Origin: Neopestalotiopsis rosae | Taxonomy: Eukaryota; Ascomycota; Sordariomycetes; Amphisphaeriales; Sporocadaceae | Length of the DNA: 64,000 nucleotides | Direction of reading: 5' to 3' | Assembly (NCBI GenBank): GCA_023078685.1 | Contig: JALGAS010000002.1 | Coordinates: 6,200,001 to 6,264,000, forward strand | Shown: positions 1 through 10,056 of the stretch, in pieces | Layout: each line of letters begins with the position of its first letter | Numbering within the stretch: position 1 is the first letter of the stretch | Program-made: the position numbers and the translations under genes | Notes under the pieces: model-generated | Databases searched by the model: none | Seen by the model: the letters and a program-made list of their open reading frames with translations, nothing else | What the model was told of the DNA's origin: nothing

Positions 1-808
1 GGTGTTTGCAGTTGACAGCCATACTGATTTTGAGAACAAATTTCATACAGAATCATGAAGTTCTCGAGTGATTGAGGGTTTGATGTGCCCGTTGTACGGA
101 GCAGCGAAACTGGATTATGCGGTATGACCAAGACTTGATCCTCACATACCTGACCCAGATTTGACCATACAATACTACTGTATACTGAATTTTGATGCCT
201 GAACAACAATAGCCTACTGCGAAGATCAATATAAGTAATTTCGAAGTGACTAGAAACCTTGGAACAACGGGTAAATTGATCCCTTTCCTATCTCACGATG
301 CATTAGTTTCTGACTCTCCGTAATGGGAGTGGCACAAATGAGGCCTTGAAGCTGTTTTTCGTCTTTTATTTACCTCGAAAATAACAAATAACCATAAGAG
401 TACAGTTGGTTATTTGACATGGTGTATGATCTCCGGATTTACTGGTCGGATACTTTGACAAACAAGCTCCCGCCTCCTGTACTACGTCAACCTGCGGCTC
501 GGATCCGTTCGCGCTTCCAAGTGGGATTTATGAGTTAGTGCTTATATTTGCAGCACCTGCCACTTGTATTATTCTCTAGCTTGCGAGCAACGTCACCGAA
601 TCGCTTATGCGCTGCCCTTTCTCGGGGCCGCAACACAATAAGCATTAACCATATCTGCATATTGATCTGCAACCCCAGACAAGCGCATCGGCTCCGGTCT
701 CGAGATGTTTGTTATATCAATGCCAAGTCTCTTGTCCTCAAGACTTTTGGCGATTTGATGACCATCATGTAAGATCAATATCATATTTGTAGATAATATT
801 TTTACACT
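1..808. other. intergenic, no gene seen
   Basis: This left-edge stretch shows no convincing coding pattern. The short open frames in it have no family resemblance, and the long minus-strand frame crossing 605-1321 is antisense to the oxidoreductase that starts at 809. It presumably contains the promoter and 5' UTR of that gene. AT-rich sequence directly precedes its ATG. Confidence 0.5.
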
Positions 809-1945
809 ATGGCCACAACCACTCTGACACTTCCACCCGAAGTTGCTGGACGAGAAAATCAGAAGCAGTCCCAGGGTAACAAACATGCTCCCTTCAACTA
901 CTACTCCCTGGAAACAAAACCAAAGCTGGACGACCTGTCTATCATCAATGGCACGTCTACAGACATCACCTCCAGGGACCTCCCGGTAGTGGACCTGCGG
1001 AGTCTCGAGCAGCCTCTGTCCAGCTACCACCACGAGACGCACGGGTTCCAGATCCTGCACCAGCCCCTGCCCATCGACGCCTCGCACGCCTCGGTGCACG
1101 ACGCCGGCGTGATGAGCGCGCAGTACTTCCCCGCCATGGTGACCCTGCTCAAGGAGCGGCTGGGCGTCCGCGCCGCCGTCGTCATCAACCACACGCTGCG
1201 GGACCTGCCCAGCCAGGAGGACACCGACGTCGACCCCAAGAACCCGCGGCCCAAGGGCAAGAGCCTGGCGCCCTTCTTCATCGCCCACTCGGACTACACC
1301 CCCGCGGCCGCGCGGGCGCACTTTCGCGCCATGACGCCGCGGTGGTTCGCCGAGACGGACACCGAGGTCGGCACCACTCCCGTCGAGAGGGAGGAGTTCT
1401 TCCGTCTGCGCCAGGAAATCATTTCCGCCGAGGACGCCGCCATCCGGGAATCTGGGATATCAGTAGAGCAGTCCGACGGAGATGGTGAGGCCACCGATAC
1501 TACGACGGTGAATGGTAAAGGAGGTCACTGGGATTGGGATGGAACGGGATACGCGGGCCCGCGGTACGCCATGTTCAGCATCTGGCGGCCGTGGGAGACT
1601 GTGCAGAGGGATCCGCTGGCAGTCATGGACACGCGCGGGCTCGACCTCCAATACATTCCTTTGCCGCGGGCTTACAAGAACCGGCCGGGGTGTGTCAAGG
1701 AGTATTATAATGAGAATGTCTTGGTTAAGCCGCCACAACGGGGCGACACCAGCTTGCACAAGTGGTGTTACGTTAGCGAGCAGAAGCCCGAGGAGGTCCT
1801 GGCCATCAAGTTCTATGACAGCGAGGTTCTACGGACGGGCGCGCAGAAGCCCATCATGTGCCCACATAGTGCGTTTCACGCCAAGGGTATGGAAGATAAG
1901 CCAGTAAGACGCAGTTGCGAGCTCAGAGTCTGGTGTGTATGGTAG
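809..1945 (+). CDS. CmcJ/AsaB/NvfI-type (GA4 desaturase family) oxidoreductase
   Basis: This is an intronless 378-residue protein. It resembles the fungal GA4-desaturase/AsaB/CmcJ-like family, non-haem-iron, 2-oxoglutarate-type enzymes common in secondary-metabolite clusters. Visible landmarks are an HSD motif (AHSDYT, about residues 157-162), the family block RYAMFSIWRPWETV around residues 250-263, CPHSAFHAKG about 25 residues from the end, and a terminal arginine-rich RRSCELRVW stretch. The HxD, the later His and the Arg are consistent with an iron and co-substrate site. The length is normal for the family (300-390). An acidic, Thr-rich insert (about 222-238) is poorly conserved-looking. 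The substrate cannot be read from sequence. The nearest redox partner is the FAD monooxygenase at 5.3 kb, but housekeeping genes lie between them, so a shared pathway is only a possibility. Confidence 0.85.
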   Translation: MATTTLTLPPEVAGRENQKQSQGNKHAPFNYYSLETKPKLDDLSIINGTSTDITSRDLPVVDLRSLEQPLSSYHHETHGFQILHQPLPIDASHASVHDAGVMSAQYFPAMVTLLKERLGVRAAVVINHTLRDLPSQEDTDVDPKNPRPKGKSLAPFFIAHSDYTPAAARAHFRAMTPRWFAETDTEVGTTPVEREEFFRLRQEIISAEDAAIRESGISVEQSDGDGEATDTTTVNGKGGHWDWDGTGYAGPRYAMFSIWRPWETVQRDPLAVMDTRGLDLQYIPLPRAYKNRPGCVKEYYNENVLVKPPQRGDTSLHKWCYVSEQKPEEVLAIKFYDSEVLRTGAQKPIMCPHSAFHAKGMEDKPVRRSCELRVWCVW

Positions 1946-2153
1946 TTGTCAATTGAATTACTTGTCATTTGTCCAAACTTGATCATCCAATACTTGGGAC
2001 AAGCTGACAACGGGATATACACGGCATTAATGTAGCCCTCCGCATTGTTCAGAAAATGCCCAACACGGGGCTGTCAGCATCCTGACAGCAAATCGCCATA
2101 GAGACTGATTGTTTGTCGTGTTGTGCCAAGGCGCTTTACGCATCCACCACGAC

Positions 2154-3062
2154 TTACGACTTTTCTTGTCCGTCTTTGTCGCCGTCCTTCTTATCCGCCG
2201 GTCTCCGCGTAAGAATCTCATCGATAATTCCAATGTCCTTTGCTTCTTGTGCGCTGAGATACCTGTCACGGTCCATCATCTCTTCCATGTCCTTTGGCGC
2301 GTACTTCTCCGTACCATGTGCCTGGTTCAGGTGTTTCCGGAATATCTCGTTGAGTTGTTCTCTCGTCCGCTGTATTTGGTTGGCGTAGATGAGAATGTCG
2401 CTGGTCTGTCCCTGTGTACCTCCCAGCGGCTGGTGGACCATGATACTGCTGTGTGGAAGCGCATATCTCTTGCCCTTTTCTCCGCCCGCCAGCAGCAGAG
2501 AGCCCATGGATGCGGCCTGACCCAGGCACACTGTAGAAACAGGAGAGCGAATGTAGGTCATGGTGTCGTAGATTGACAGACCAGCGACGACTGAGCCACC
2601 GGGTGAATGGATGTACATGGTAATGGGCTTGTCGGGGTTGTCGGACTCGAGCCATAGCAATTGCGCAACTATAGAGGCCGATACCGTATCGTCGACCGGG
2701 CCATTAAGACATATTATGCGCTCCTGGTCAGGCGTTAGTGGACGAGGACGAGCTGGTAGCTAGTGAAGCAGCCTACTTGAAGGAGCTTAGAGAATATGTC
2801 GTCTGGAGATGTCTCGGTCAGCCGGCGGTTTGAGTGAGAGTCGCAGTAAGGGTCCTACATGTTTTCCATCCACCAGACTGGATTGTTAGCATAGAGATAT
2901 ATTTCAATGGCTTTCGGGACTTACTGAGACCTCTGTAATGTATGGCAGCGGGATGGCAGCCGAGGGAGGATAGCTAGGCCCGCCAGGAAATTGGGAGAAG
3001 TTGCGAACTTGACGAGACGCGAGCTGTCTGCACTGGCGCCATATCGCGCGTTGGCAAATCAT
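2154..3062 (-). CDS. clpP: mitochondrial ATP-dependent Clp protease proteolytic subunit
   Basis: Four exons on the minus strand (3062-2925, 2877-2859, 2802-2777, 2723-2154) give 250 residues. Introns are 47, 56 and 53 nt with GT/AG ends; the last has a CACTAAC branch site. Exons 2 and 3 are only 19 and 26 nt, but the join is secure because it restores the family string TYDIFSKLLQERI. The N-terminus is Arg-rich and lacks acidic residues (MICQRAIWRQCRQLASRQ), as expected of a mitochondrial presequence. The catalytic triad is visible: Ser in QAASMGS, His in MVHQPLGG, Asp in DRDRYLS. ClpP forms the tetradecameric peptidase chamber that works with ClpX in the matrix. The charged C-terminal tail is typical of fungal forms. 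The gene is divergent from the one at 3469. Confidence 0.96.
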
Positions 3063-3468
3063 TGCGCCAGATCTCAGAAGTAATCTTGACCGGGCTGATA
3101 TGCGCCTTTCGAAACTCGGACCGGTGGACTACGAGCTCGTGAAGGCAGGACGTAGTCGGGCGCAAGTAAGAAAGTGAGGAGCCTCAATGGAAGGTAGGTC
3201 AATTGCTGGCTCCGATGTCGTGGTTGAGTAGCTGCATGGAGCTCTGACTTTTGGCAGTCTAGCGCCCTGACCCGCTGAAACCAGGCCCTGGATGGGACCC
3301 CCGGGCGCATCCGCTAGAGCTAAGGCACCCTGCCTCGCCTGCCAAGATTTGCGTCATATCCCCGTTATCAGATTAACGCCTACGATGCTTTTCAAATAAC
3401 CCCAAGTTTTGGAAAAAGGCTTCCGTCGACACATTCACTTTACAAGTACAACCAGCCCGTATGCGGTT
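3063..3468. promoter_or_regulatory. shared divergent promoter of clpP and the 3469 gene
   Basis: This 406-bp interval lies between two divergent start codons, clpP at 3062 (minus) and a probable mitochondrial protein at 3469 (plus). Divergent placement of two mitochondrial genes suggests co-expression, which is an inference. No clear TATA box is visible. A four-codon upstream ORF lies at its right end (separate entry). Confidence 0.45.
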
Positions 3469-3472
3469 ATGA
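3461..3472 (+). promoter_or_regulatory. minimal upstream ORF overlapping the main start codon
   Basis: ATG CGG TTA TGA: a three-residue upstream ORF whose stop codon overlaps the downstream ATG at 3469-3471 as ATGA. If it lies in the 5' UTR, ribosomes that translate it would have to back up or reinitiate to begin the main protein. The transcription start is not known from sequence. Confidence 0.35.
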
Positions 3473-4795
3473 GACAATGTGCAGCGCTGCGACGTAGCGG
3501 TGCTACCTGTCGACCACGATGTATACGACTATATAGCTCAGCGACGCGACCGCCGCAGACTGGTCAAGATGCGACAAGCGAACATCCATCCGAGAGTTTT
3601 CGCATCGATCCAGATGGCAAGACCGTCAAGACTGCTGTGGGCGTCCTCCCACTGTCGCCCGTCATGGACCCAACCTTCTGGGAGGCCAGAGATCGTTTCA
3701 AACAAAAGAAGCCCAAGCCTGGAAAGTTGAAGAGTAGGTTTGAAAGGGAGTTTCAGAAGAATCCATTTGGTAAGTATAATTGACCTCCTACAAACTGTTT
3801 CCCTCGCTGACTCGTACGCCACTGTAGCACATGCGCTTGCTACGCCCGTCCGATACGATAGCCTCACAAAACTACGCTTCCCTACCTTCTTCTTGCAGGA
3901 TTTCAATGTCGTGGCACATCCCAAGACTGGCGGACCGTGGTGGGTATCGAAGAGCTTGGCGCTGCGCCAACCACCTGCGGAGGACGCTGTGGCCGATTCT
4001 AGTGATGCAGTCGAAAACATGACAGAAGATGATGGCGGCAGTATCATCGGCGGCTCGGCGGAGGCGCAAGTCGACCGGGACATCGAACCAGTCGATACAC
4101 TAGAGGCAAACGACGCGGTAATAGCAACGACTGGAACACAACCTACAACACCACTAGAAAGCACAAGTTTGGGCCCTTCCGCCTACGTATTGGCGCGTCA
4201 AGATGTCATCAAATCGATGGGAGGAGATAAGAGGGCCAATCGTCGGGAATCGACGGCAGAGACCGGCAACTCCGAGTATCATCGTAAACTGTTTGGACTC
4301 AGTAATTCAAAATTCAAGGATCTAGGTTCAAAGGCCGTCTGGCGGGAAGATATGGACCAGTTCGTGTTACAGCAGATGCGCGAGCAGGTTGTACAGGATT
4401 TGTTATACCTATCAAGGCTGTGCGAAACGGATAAACGCTACTACATTGTCAAGTGTTGGGGCTGGGATGATGTGAAATTCAAACACAAGGGTGCCGTGCT
4501 CTGGTTTGGAAACGACAGCGAGGGGGTCAAGCCAGGACCATTCGCAACATTTGATATTGGCTCCGAGACTGGCAAGCCAACAAGTCTAGTCGTTCACAAC
4601 ATGCCTATGCTGCTTGGACAGAAGCTCGCAGAATCGACCAAGACACAGGCAGGAGCATTGCAGGACGGATCCATCTTCATGCTGGCTGGAAGAAGAACCA
4701 CGGACTTGCAACTCAGGCTCTGGAAGCTGCAAGGTTATATACACGATTTCACAGGGTTAGTCATGGATCAATCTCTGCCGAGCCGAACCGGTTGA
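3469..4795 (+). CDS. conserved fungal protein, probable mitochondrial, function unknown
   Basis: Two exons (3469-3769 and 3828-4795; 58-nt intron with CTGAC before the acceptor) encode 422 residues. The start at 3469 is the first ATG in frame; the frame extends upstream only through non-ATG codons. The N-terminus is Arg/Ser/Cys-rich with almost no acidic residues for about 35 residues, a plausible mitochondrial targeting sequence. A conserved-looking core follows (KSRFEREFQKNPF, then ALATPVRYD, and FFLQDFNVVAHP before GGPWWVSKSL). A low-complexity acidic/Thr stretch follows, then a C-terminal block with KRYYIVKCWGWDDVKF. It looks like an orphan fungal family with a mitochondrial presequence. 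I recognise the type but no established function. It shares a divergent promoter with clpP. Confidence 0.8.
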
Positions 4796-5298
4796 CTTGA
4801 AGTCCTCGAACCGGGAAATGAAATATATTTAAAGTACAACAACCACCAGTTCTTTCGCTATCATTGACAATCCCAATTGAAAAGACTGACTAAGCGGAGC
4901 TGCATTGATCCTCTCTGAGTGGATGGCCATCTATATTGGACAGCCGACAGGGGTCGTATAATGCGACAGATAACGGATCAAGACCGTGAGGGATAGCTCC
5001 GCTGGCGATGTATACGCGTTCAACTGCCCTACCTGGCAGGTGGGTATACCACAACCACCGTGCAGCACGACATTTCCAGATAAAAGTGTACCCACGACAA
5101 AAGATGCGTAATCTTTCTTTGGTCAGATTACCGGGAAGTTAGAATGGCCCGGCAACTTTTGAGACAATGACGATTTTTGGATACACGTGCTTTGTGATAC
5201 ATAAGCTACGCCATGATCCCGCCAATTCTGCCAGGTCCAATGAAGACTTCAATTTTCAGGCGAAATCAAAGCAAATCTCTCGATTTCGGATTTGAGAA
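4796..5298. other. intergenic, promoter of FAD monooxygenase
   Basis: No coding signal is seen. The interval holds the 3' flank of the upstream gene and the promoter and 5' UTR of the monooxygenase at 5299. An earlier ATG at 5213 opens a frame different from the FAD-binding motif and is not the start. Confidence 0.5.
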
Positions 5299-6973
5299 AT
5301 GGGTTCATTCAAGGTCATCATTATCGGGTCAGGCCTCTCGGGCTCATTGCTGGCTAACGGGCTCGCAAAACACGGCATTGACTTTGCCGTGTACGAGCGA
5401 GACGCACCCGACACCAAGAGGGCGGGATATCAGATTCGCTTTGGCGAGAACGCGCTGATTGGCATGAGGGCGTGTCTCCAGCCCGGGCACCTCGCCGACG
5501 TGGTCAAACACATTGGACCCAACTCCAAGGTCCCCATTCTGTTTGACAAGTCGTTTCGCAAGTTCCTGGACCTGAACCAGCTGCCGACGTACAGCAAGTC
5601 GGTGCCAATCGACCGCATCGTCTTGCGCGACGTCCTGGCTGAGCCGATTACCAAGCTGGGCAAACTGCACTATGGCAAGAAGTTTGTGGATTTCCAGATT
5701 GTCCATGAAGGGGACAAGGAGACGGTGCAGGTCTCGTTTGACGATGGCTCGACGGACACGTGTGATTTATTGATTGGGGCAGATGGCAACCGTTCGAAGG
5801 TAATGCGCCATGCGTAAAACAATTCTTTACCTACAAAGAACTGACTGACTGCTAGGTCAATGAGATGGTTGGGTTGAATAATATCAGACCAGTGGAAAAG
5901 ATCAGGGCACTACTCACAAAATGCGACCTGCCGTTGAGCTTGTACAATACGGTGGACGAAGAACTACTCGCATCACCAATCGCGACTCTCCAAGATGGCA
6001 AACTCATGTACTTCTGCGGTACGTGATGTCCATCGTTTGTCTCATTCGTCTTATTGCACCACTGACAGACATTTGCTCAGCCTATCTTCCAAAAGACTAC
6101 AGCAGCAAGCGTGATGCTGGCGACACGGCAAAGCTCGAGCAAGAGTACTCGTCGTGTATGATGTCGTTGTGCTGGCCCGAGAGCATGTCGGGCGCTCTAG
6201 AGACCATGACCTTGGAGCAGCGTTGGGAGGCCATTGCCAGGGTGTACTCGGACTGGTCTCCGAAGCAGTAAGCTTACACACTGACCTTCAGGACCAGATA
6301 AACGAATTGAGGGAGTAGCGAATGCTAATGATTAACCAAGTCAACAACTATTGAAGCTCTGTTATGGACGGGAAATGTTCGTCTTGAGCCCTCGGGTTGG
6401 AACCAAGCCATCGATCAACTGGCGCCGAGAGGTCGCTTCTCCCAAGACGCCGAATGCCGGCAATGCTCACGTCTGGATGATGGGTGATGCCATTCATCCC
6501 ATGCTCCCCAACAGGTAGGATCGGGACTCGCGTCCATATCGATCAGATTGTGTTTACTGATGGCGTCGCAGAGGAATGGGTGGCCAGCAGGCCATGCACG
6601 ACACGGCAGACATGCTGCCACTGATCCGTGGGCTGGCTGAAAAGGCGTCGACGCCGCAGGGCTTGGACTATCAAGATTTCGAGGTCGCTGTTAATCAGTA
6701 CGAAAAGGGCATGATCCCTCGCGCCTTTGGATGGGTCAAGAAGAGCGGAGGGACAAACTTTGTGGTAAGAGAAATATCCAGACCGACAAATTCGCATTTC
6801 CATTTCGCCTTTTGCTGACAATGTCTCTGTAGCCCCTGAATCTGTCCAGACTCGTCGATCGCCTCTTCCTCAGATTGTTCTCGTGTACGATTCCGGTGGC
6901 TAGATTTGGATACTGGGTCTTGTCCTTCTTCATCGAGACGAGGAATCTCAGCGATGCACCCGAATTCTCTTGA
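5299..6973 (+). CDS. FAD-dependent monooxygenase (PHBH/salicylate hydroxylase-like)
   Basis: Six exons (5299-5799, 5856-6018, 6081-6267, 6341-6514, 6572-6764, 6833-6973) join into 452 residues; every intron is 56-73 nt with GT/AG ends. The order of motifs is that of class A flavin monooxygenases: a Rossmann GXGXXG (IIIGSGLSGSLLANGL, residues 7-22) ending in the ribose-binding Glu of YERD, the DG motif CDLLIGADGNRSK at the end of exon 1, and the GD motif WMMGDAIHPMLPNRGMGGQQ across exons 4 and 5. The C-terminus is hydrophobic (LFLRLFSCTIPVARFGYWVL) and may be a monotopic membrane contact. Such enzymes hydroxylate or epoxidise aromatic and polyketide substrates; the specific substrate is unknown. 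No biosynthetic backbone gene lies next to it. Confidence 0.93.
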
Positions 6974-7666
6974 TTCACTTGAAGCAGTTCCTGCTCATAT
7001 TTCCTGTTTTGGGCGGCATTATAATAGACCGGAGGTGATGACTTTAGATTATCAGCAGTCTCTTGGGAACGGCTCCTGTGTACCTATGGTATATTCAATT
7101 GCATAAACAGTTCATTTCAATCGTTGAAAAGTAGCGGTGCCAAGCGTCAATTCTGAATATCATAGTGCCACTTGTTTACAAGCGCACCAATAACGAAACA
7201 AGCTTGAGCCTGGACGGTGGCCAGGTGGAGAAGTTATAGTGGATGATCGTTGCCGGTCGACACCCGTTCGTGAAGGCGCCAAGACGAATCTACGCAGGGA
7301 TCGAGTATAAACCCCAGCCTCCCCCTCAGAGACATGATGCCATGATGCGTACTTTGGGGACCCCGCAAGTGTAGGCAGTGGGAAAGAGATGGGGTACATA
7401 GTCACGATGGGCCGTCGAGTTGCGGGGAAGAAGGACTTTTACCATGTGGGTATTGACATGGTTCTAGGTACGACTAATTCGCTCGTTTGTCTATGGATCA
7501 ACTGTACTACGGCGTTGAGAAAGTCCACGGTGGACCTCGAGACGAGGACATTTGATCTCCCAAGGGAGGTCTTGCGATGACATTTAAGAAGTGCCCCCTC
7601 TGCCTCTTGCGGTTCCTAGAGGGGGAAGTCTCCAGGTAGGCGTCTTGAATATCTTCGGTTGCGGCC
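6974..7666. other. intergenic, promoter of GH42 gene
   Basis: No gene is seen. A TATAAA hexamer at 7306-7311 (plus strand) lies 356 bp upstream of the ATG at 7667, too far for certainty but possible if the 5' leader is long. Short open frames here have no recognisable content. Confidence 0.4.
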
Positions 7667-9889
7667 ATGTCATCTCTGAAAAAGGCTCTTGGACTTGTTC
7701 TGTCAGCTGCGGCTGGCAGCATCGCCAAGTATAATCACTCTCCTCAGACCAGGAGCAGTACAACTCTCCCGTCGCAAAACCGATGGCCAGATGGGTTGCA
7801 CCTTGCCGTCGATTATTATCCAACTCAATGGCCTGAATCTTCATGGGAGTCGGACATTTCCCAGATGAAAGACAATAACATCTCATATGTTCGTATTAAC
7901 GAGTTCGACTGGGCTCTCTTGGAGCCTACGGAAGGACAGTACAACTTTACCGTACTTGATAAGACCCTGGAGCTGTTCCAAAAATATGGGTTGAAAGCCA
8001 TCGTGGGAACTCCTACAGCATCACCTCCAAATTGGCTTACTCAAAAATACGACGTTAACTTTGTGGACCGTACCAACACCACCTTGATATTCGGATCGCG
8101 TCGACACTATAGCTTCTCCTCCTACGACTATCGGAGTTTGAGCCAAAAGATCACCCAAAAACTAGCTGAACGCTATGGCAACAGCTCTGCCGTAGTCGCC
8201 TGGCAGCTCGACAATGAGTTTGGATGCCATGACACTACACGCAGCTACGACCACGACGCCATTGCGCGGTTCCGGATATGGCTGCAGGAGAAATACGGCA
8301 CGATTGAGAGTCTCAACAAGGCGCAGGGCCGAGTCTTCTGGTCCAGCCAGTACGAGAGCTTTGAAGCCATTCAGCCGCCCTTTTTGGAGATTTACACCAA
8401 TAATGAGCTCCACACGCTCGACTGGTACACATTTTCGTCCGACATGGTCATTGACTTTGCCAAGGAGCAGGTTGCCATTCTTCGGCAGTACGCTCCCGGT
8501 CAAGCCATCACCACCAACTTCATGATGGCGTTTACCGACTTTGACCACTACAAGTTTGCGCGCGAGACGGGCATTGACTTTGCCACGTTTGACCAGTACG
8601 CGCTCAACGGTCCGAGCAATTTCGCCTGGCTCTCGTCGCAGGAGCTCTTTGACACGCTGCGCACCGGCCTGCCCGACTGGCAGGCGCTCCACCACGGCCT
8701 CTACCGCGGCGTGGCGGGCGCCGCGTACAACGCCACTTCGGGACCCTGGGGCGTCATGGAGATGGAGCCCGGCGTGCTCAACTGGGGCCAGTACCGCGTC
8801 AGCCCCTGGGAGGGCATGGTGAAGCTGTGGACGCTCGAGACGTTTGCCGCGTCCGGTAGCATGGTCAACTACTTTCGCTGGCGCCAGGTGCCCTACGCGC
8901 AGGAGCAGACGCTGTCGGGCCTGCACACGTCGGACTATGCGGCCGACGAGGGCCTCGTTGAGGTGCAGCAGCTGGTGGCGGAACAGCTCCCGACCCTCAG
9001 GGAACAAGTTACGCAGGAAGATGAGCCCCAGGCCGACGTTGCCTTCATCTTTGACTACGCCTCGGTCTGGACGTGGCAGATTGAGCCGTACAGCGGCAGC
9101 TGGGACGTCAAGAGCGCCGGCTATACGGACACGGTGGTGAACTATTTCGATCTCGTCTACATCTTTTACAGTGCCCTCCGCCGACTAGGACTCTCCATTG
9201 ATGTCATCGGCCCCGACCAGCCCCTCGACGGGTACCGCATGGTCGTGGTGCCCAGTCTCCCCATCATCCCCGAGGCCTTCAAGTCGGCCCTGCAAGACTT
9301 TGACGGCGCCGTCGTCCTTGGGCCACACACGGGCTCCAAGACGGCCGAGTTTGCCAACACGCCGGGCCTGAACCCCGGAGACGACAGCGGCGCGATCGCC
9401 GACCGCCTGCCCCTGCGCGTCACGCGCGTCGAGACGCCCCCCAGCTACGCCGGCAGCGGCGTCGCGTACCAGGGCGCCAACTACAGCATCGACGGCCGCG
9501 AGGAGTGGATCACCTGCGAGCGCGGCACCAACCGCACCAGCAACGCCACCATCACCTACACGTCGCCGCACCGCCCGGGCAAGCCAGCCGCGTGTGCCAA
9601 GGACGGATGGCACTACCTTGCGTTCAAGCCGTCGAGCGATCTCCTGGTCTCCTACCTGGGCGACGTTGCGGCCGCTGCCAATGTGACGGATATCTTGGGC
9701 CGGACGGCGGACATGGCCAATGACCTCGGGTCTTCGCTTAGATTGCTTCGGAGAGGTGATCTCATCTGGGCGTTCAACTATGGAACTTCTCCCGTGTCGC
9801 CTCCGGAAGTGGGTGATGCCGAATTGATCATTGGCGATGATGGAGAGATCCCTGGAGCTGGTGTCGTAGTTTGGAAGCTGACAAGTTAA
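7667..9889 (+). CDS. secreted beta-galactosidase, glycoside hydrolase family 42
   Basis: This is an intronless 740-residue protein. After a signal-like N-terminus (LKKALGLVLSAAAGSIA) the GH42 barrel begins with LAVDYYPTQWPE. The acid/base Glu is in WQLDNEFG (E184) and the nucleophile is most likely E365 in MEMEPGVLNW, followed by YFRWRQVPYAQEQ. The C-terminal third carries the beta-galactosidase trimerisation-type domain (DVAFIFDYASVW onward) and a small beta domain (about residues 660-740). GH42 enzymes hydrolyse terminal beta-D-galactosides, often on pectic or arabinogalactan oligosaccharides. Several N-glycosylation sequons fit secretion. GH42 is mainly bacterial, and the long intron-free frame agrees with an old bacterial origin, an inference needing a tree. 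Codon use is GC-rich in the centre, as in neighbouring genes. Confidence 0.94.
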   Translation: MSSLKKALGLVLSAAAGSIAKYNHSPQTRSSTTLPSQNRWPDGLHLAVDYYPTQWPESSWESDISQMKDNNISYVRINEFDWALLEPTEGQYNFTVLDKTLELFQKYGLKAIVGTPTASPPNWLTQKYDVNFVDRTNTTLIFGSRRHYSFSSYDYRSLSQKITQKLAERYGNSSAVVAWQLDNEFGCHDTTRSYDHDAIARFRIWLQEKYGTIESLNKAQGRVFWSSQYESFEAIQPPFLEIYTNNELHTLDWYTFSSDMVIDFAKEQVAILRQYAPGQAITTNFMMAFTDFDHYKFARETGIDFATFDQYALNGPSNFAWLSSQELFDTLRTGLPDWQALHHGLYRGVAGAAYNATSGPWGVMEMEPGVLNWGQYRVSPWEGMVKLWTLETFAASGSMVNYFRWRQVPYAQEQTLSGLHTSDYAADEGLVEVQQLVAEQLPTLREQVTQEDEPQADVAFIFDYASVWTWQIEPYSGSWDVKSAGYTDTVVNYFDLVYIFYSALRRLGLSIDVIGPDQPLDGYRMVVVPSLPIIPEAFKSALQDFDGAVVLGPHTGSKTAEFANTPGLNPGDDSGAIADRLPLRVTRVETPPSYAGSGVAYQGANYSIDGREEWITCERGTNRTSNATITYTSPHRPGKPAACAKDGWHYLAFKPSSDLLVSYLGDVAAAANVTDILGRTADMANDLGSSLRLLRRGDLIWAFNYGTSPVSPPEVGDAELIIGDDGEIPGAGVVVWKLTS

Positions 9890-10056
9890 TGGTGACTGAT
9901 TGTTAATGCGACGGCGCTACTATATTGAAATAATCATAAGACACAGCCGATAATTTCAATGGTATTGAATCACACGTGTAATTTAACAAGAATGACCGAC
10001 GAGGGTTTTGAATTATTTATTGCTAATTATCGTATTATAAATTAAATTGTGCCTGT

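Noticed and set aside
605..1321. Minus-strand 238-codon frame
   Set aside because: It overlaps the oxidoreductase at 809 on the other strand. The predicted protein is a Val/Gly/Arg-rich shadow without family features.
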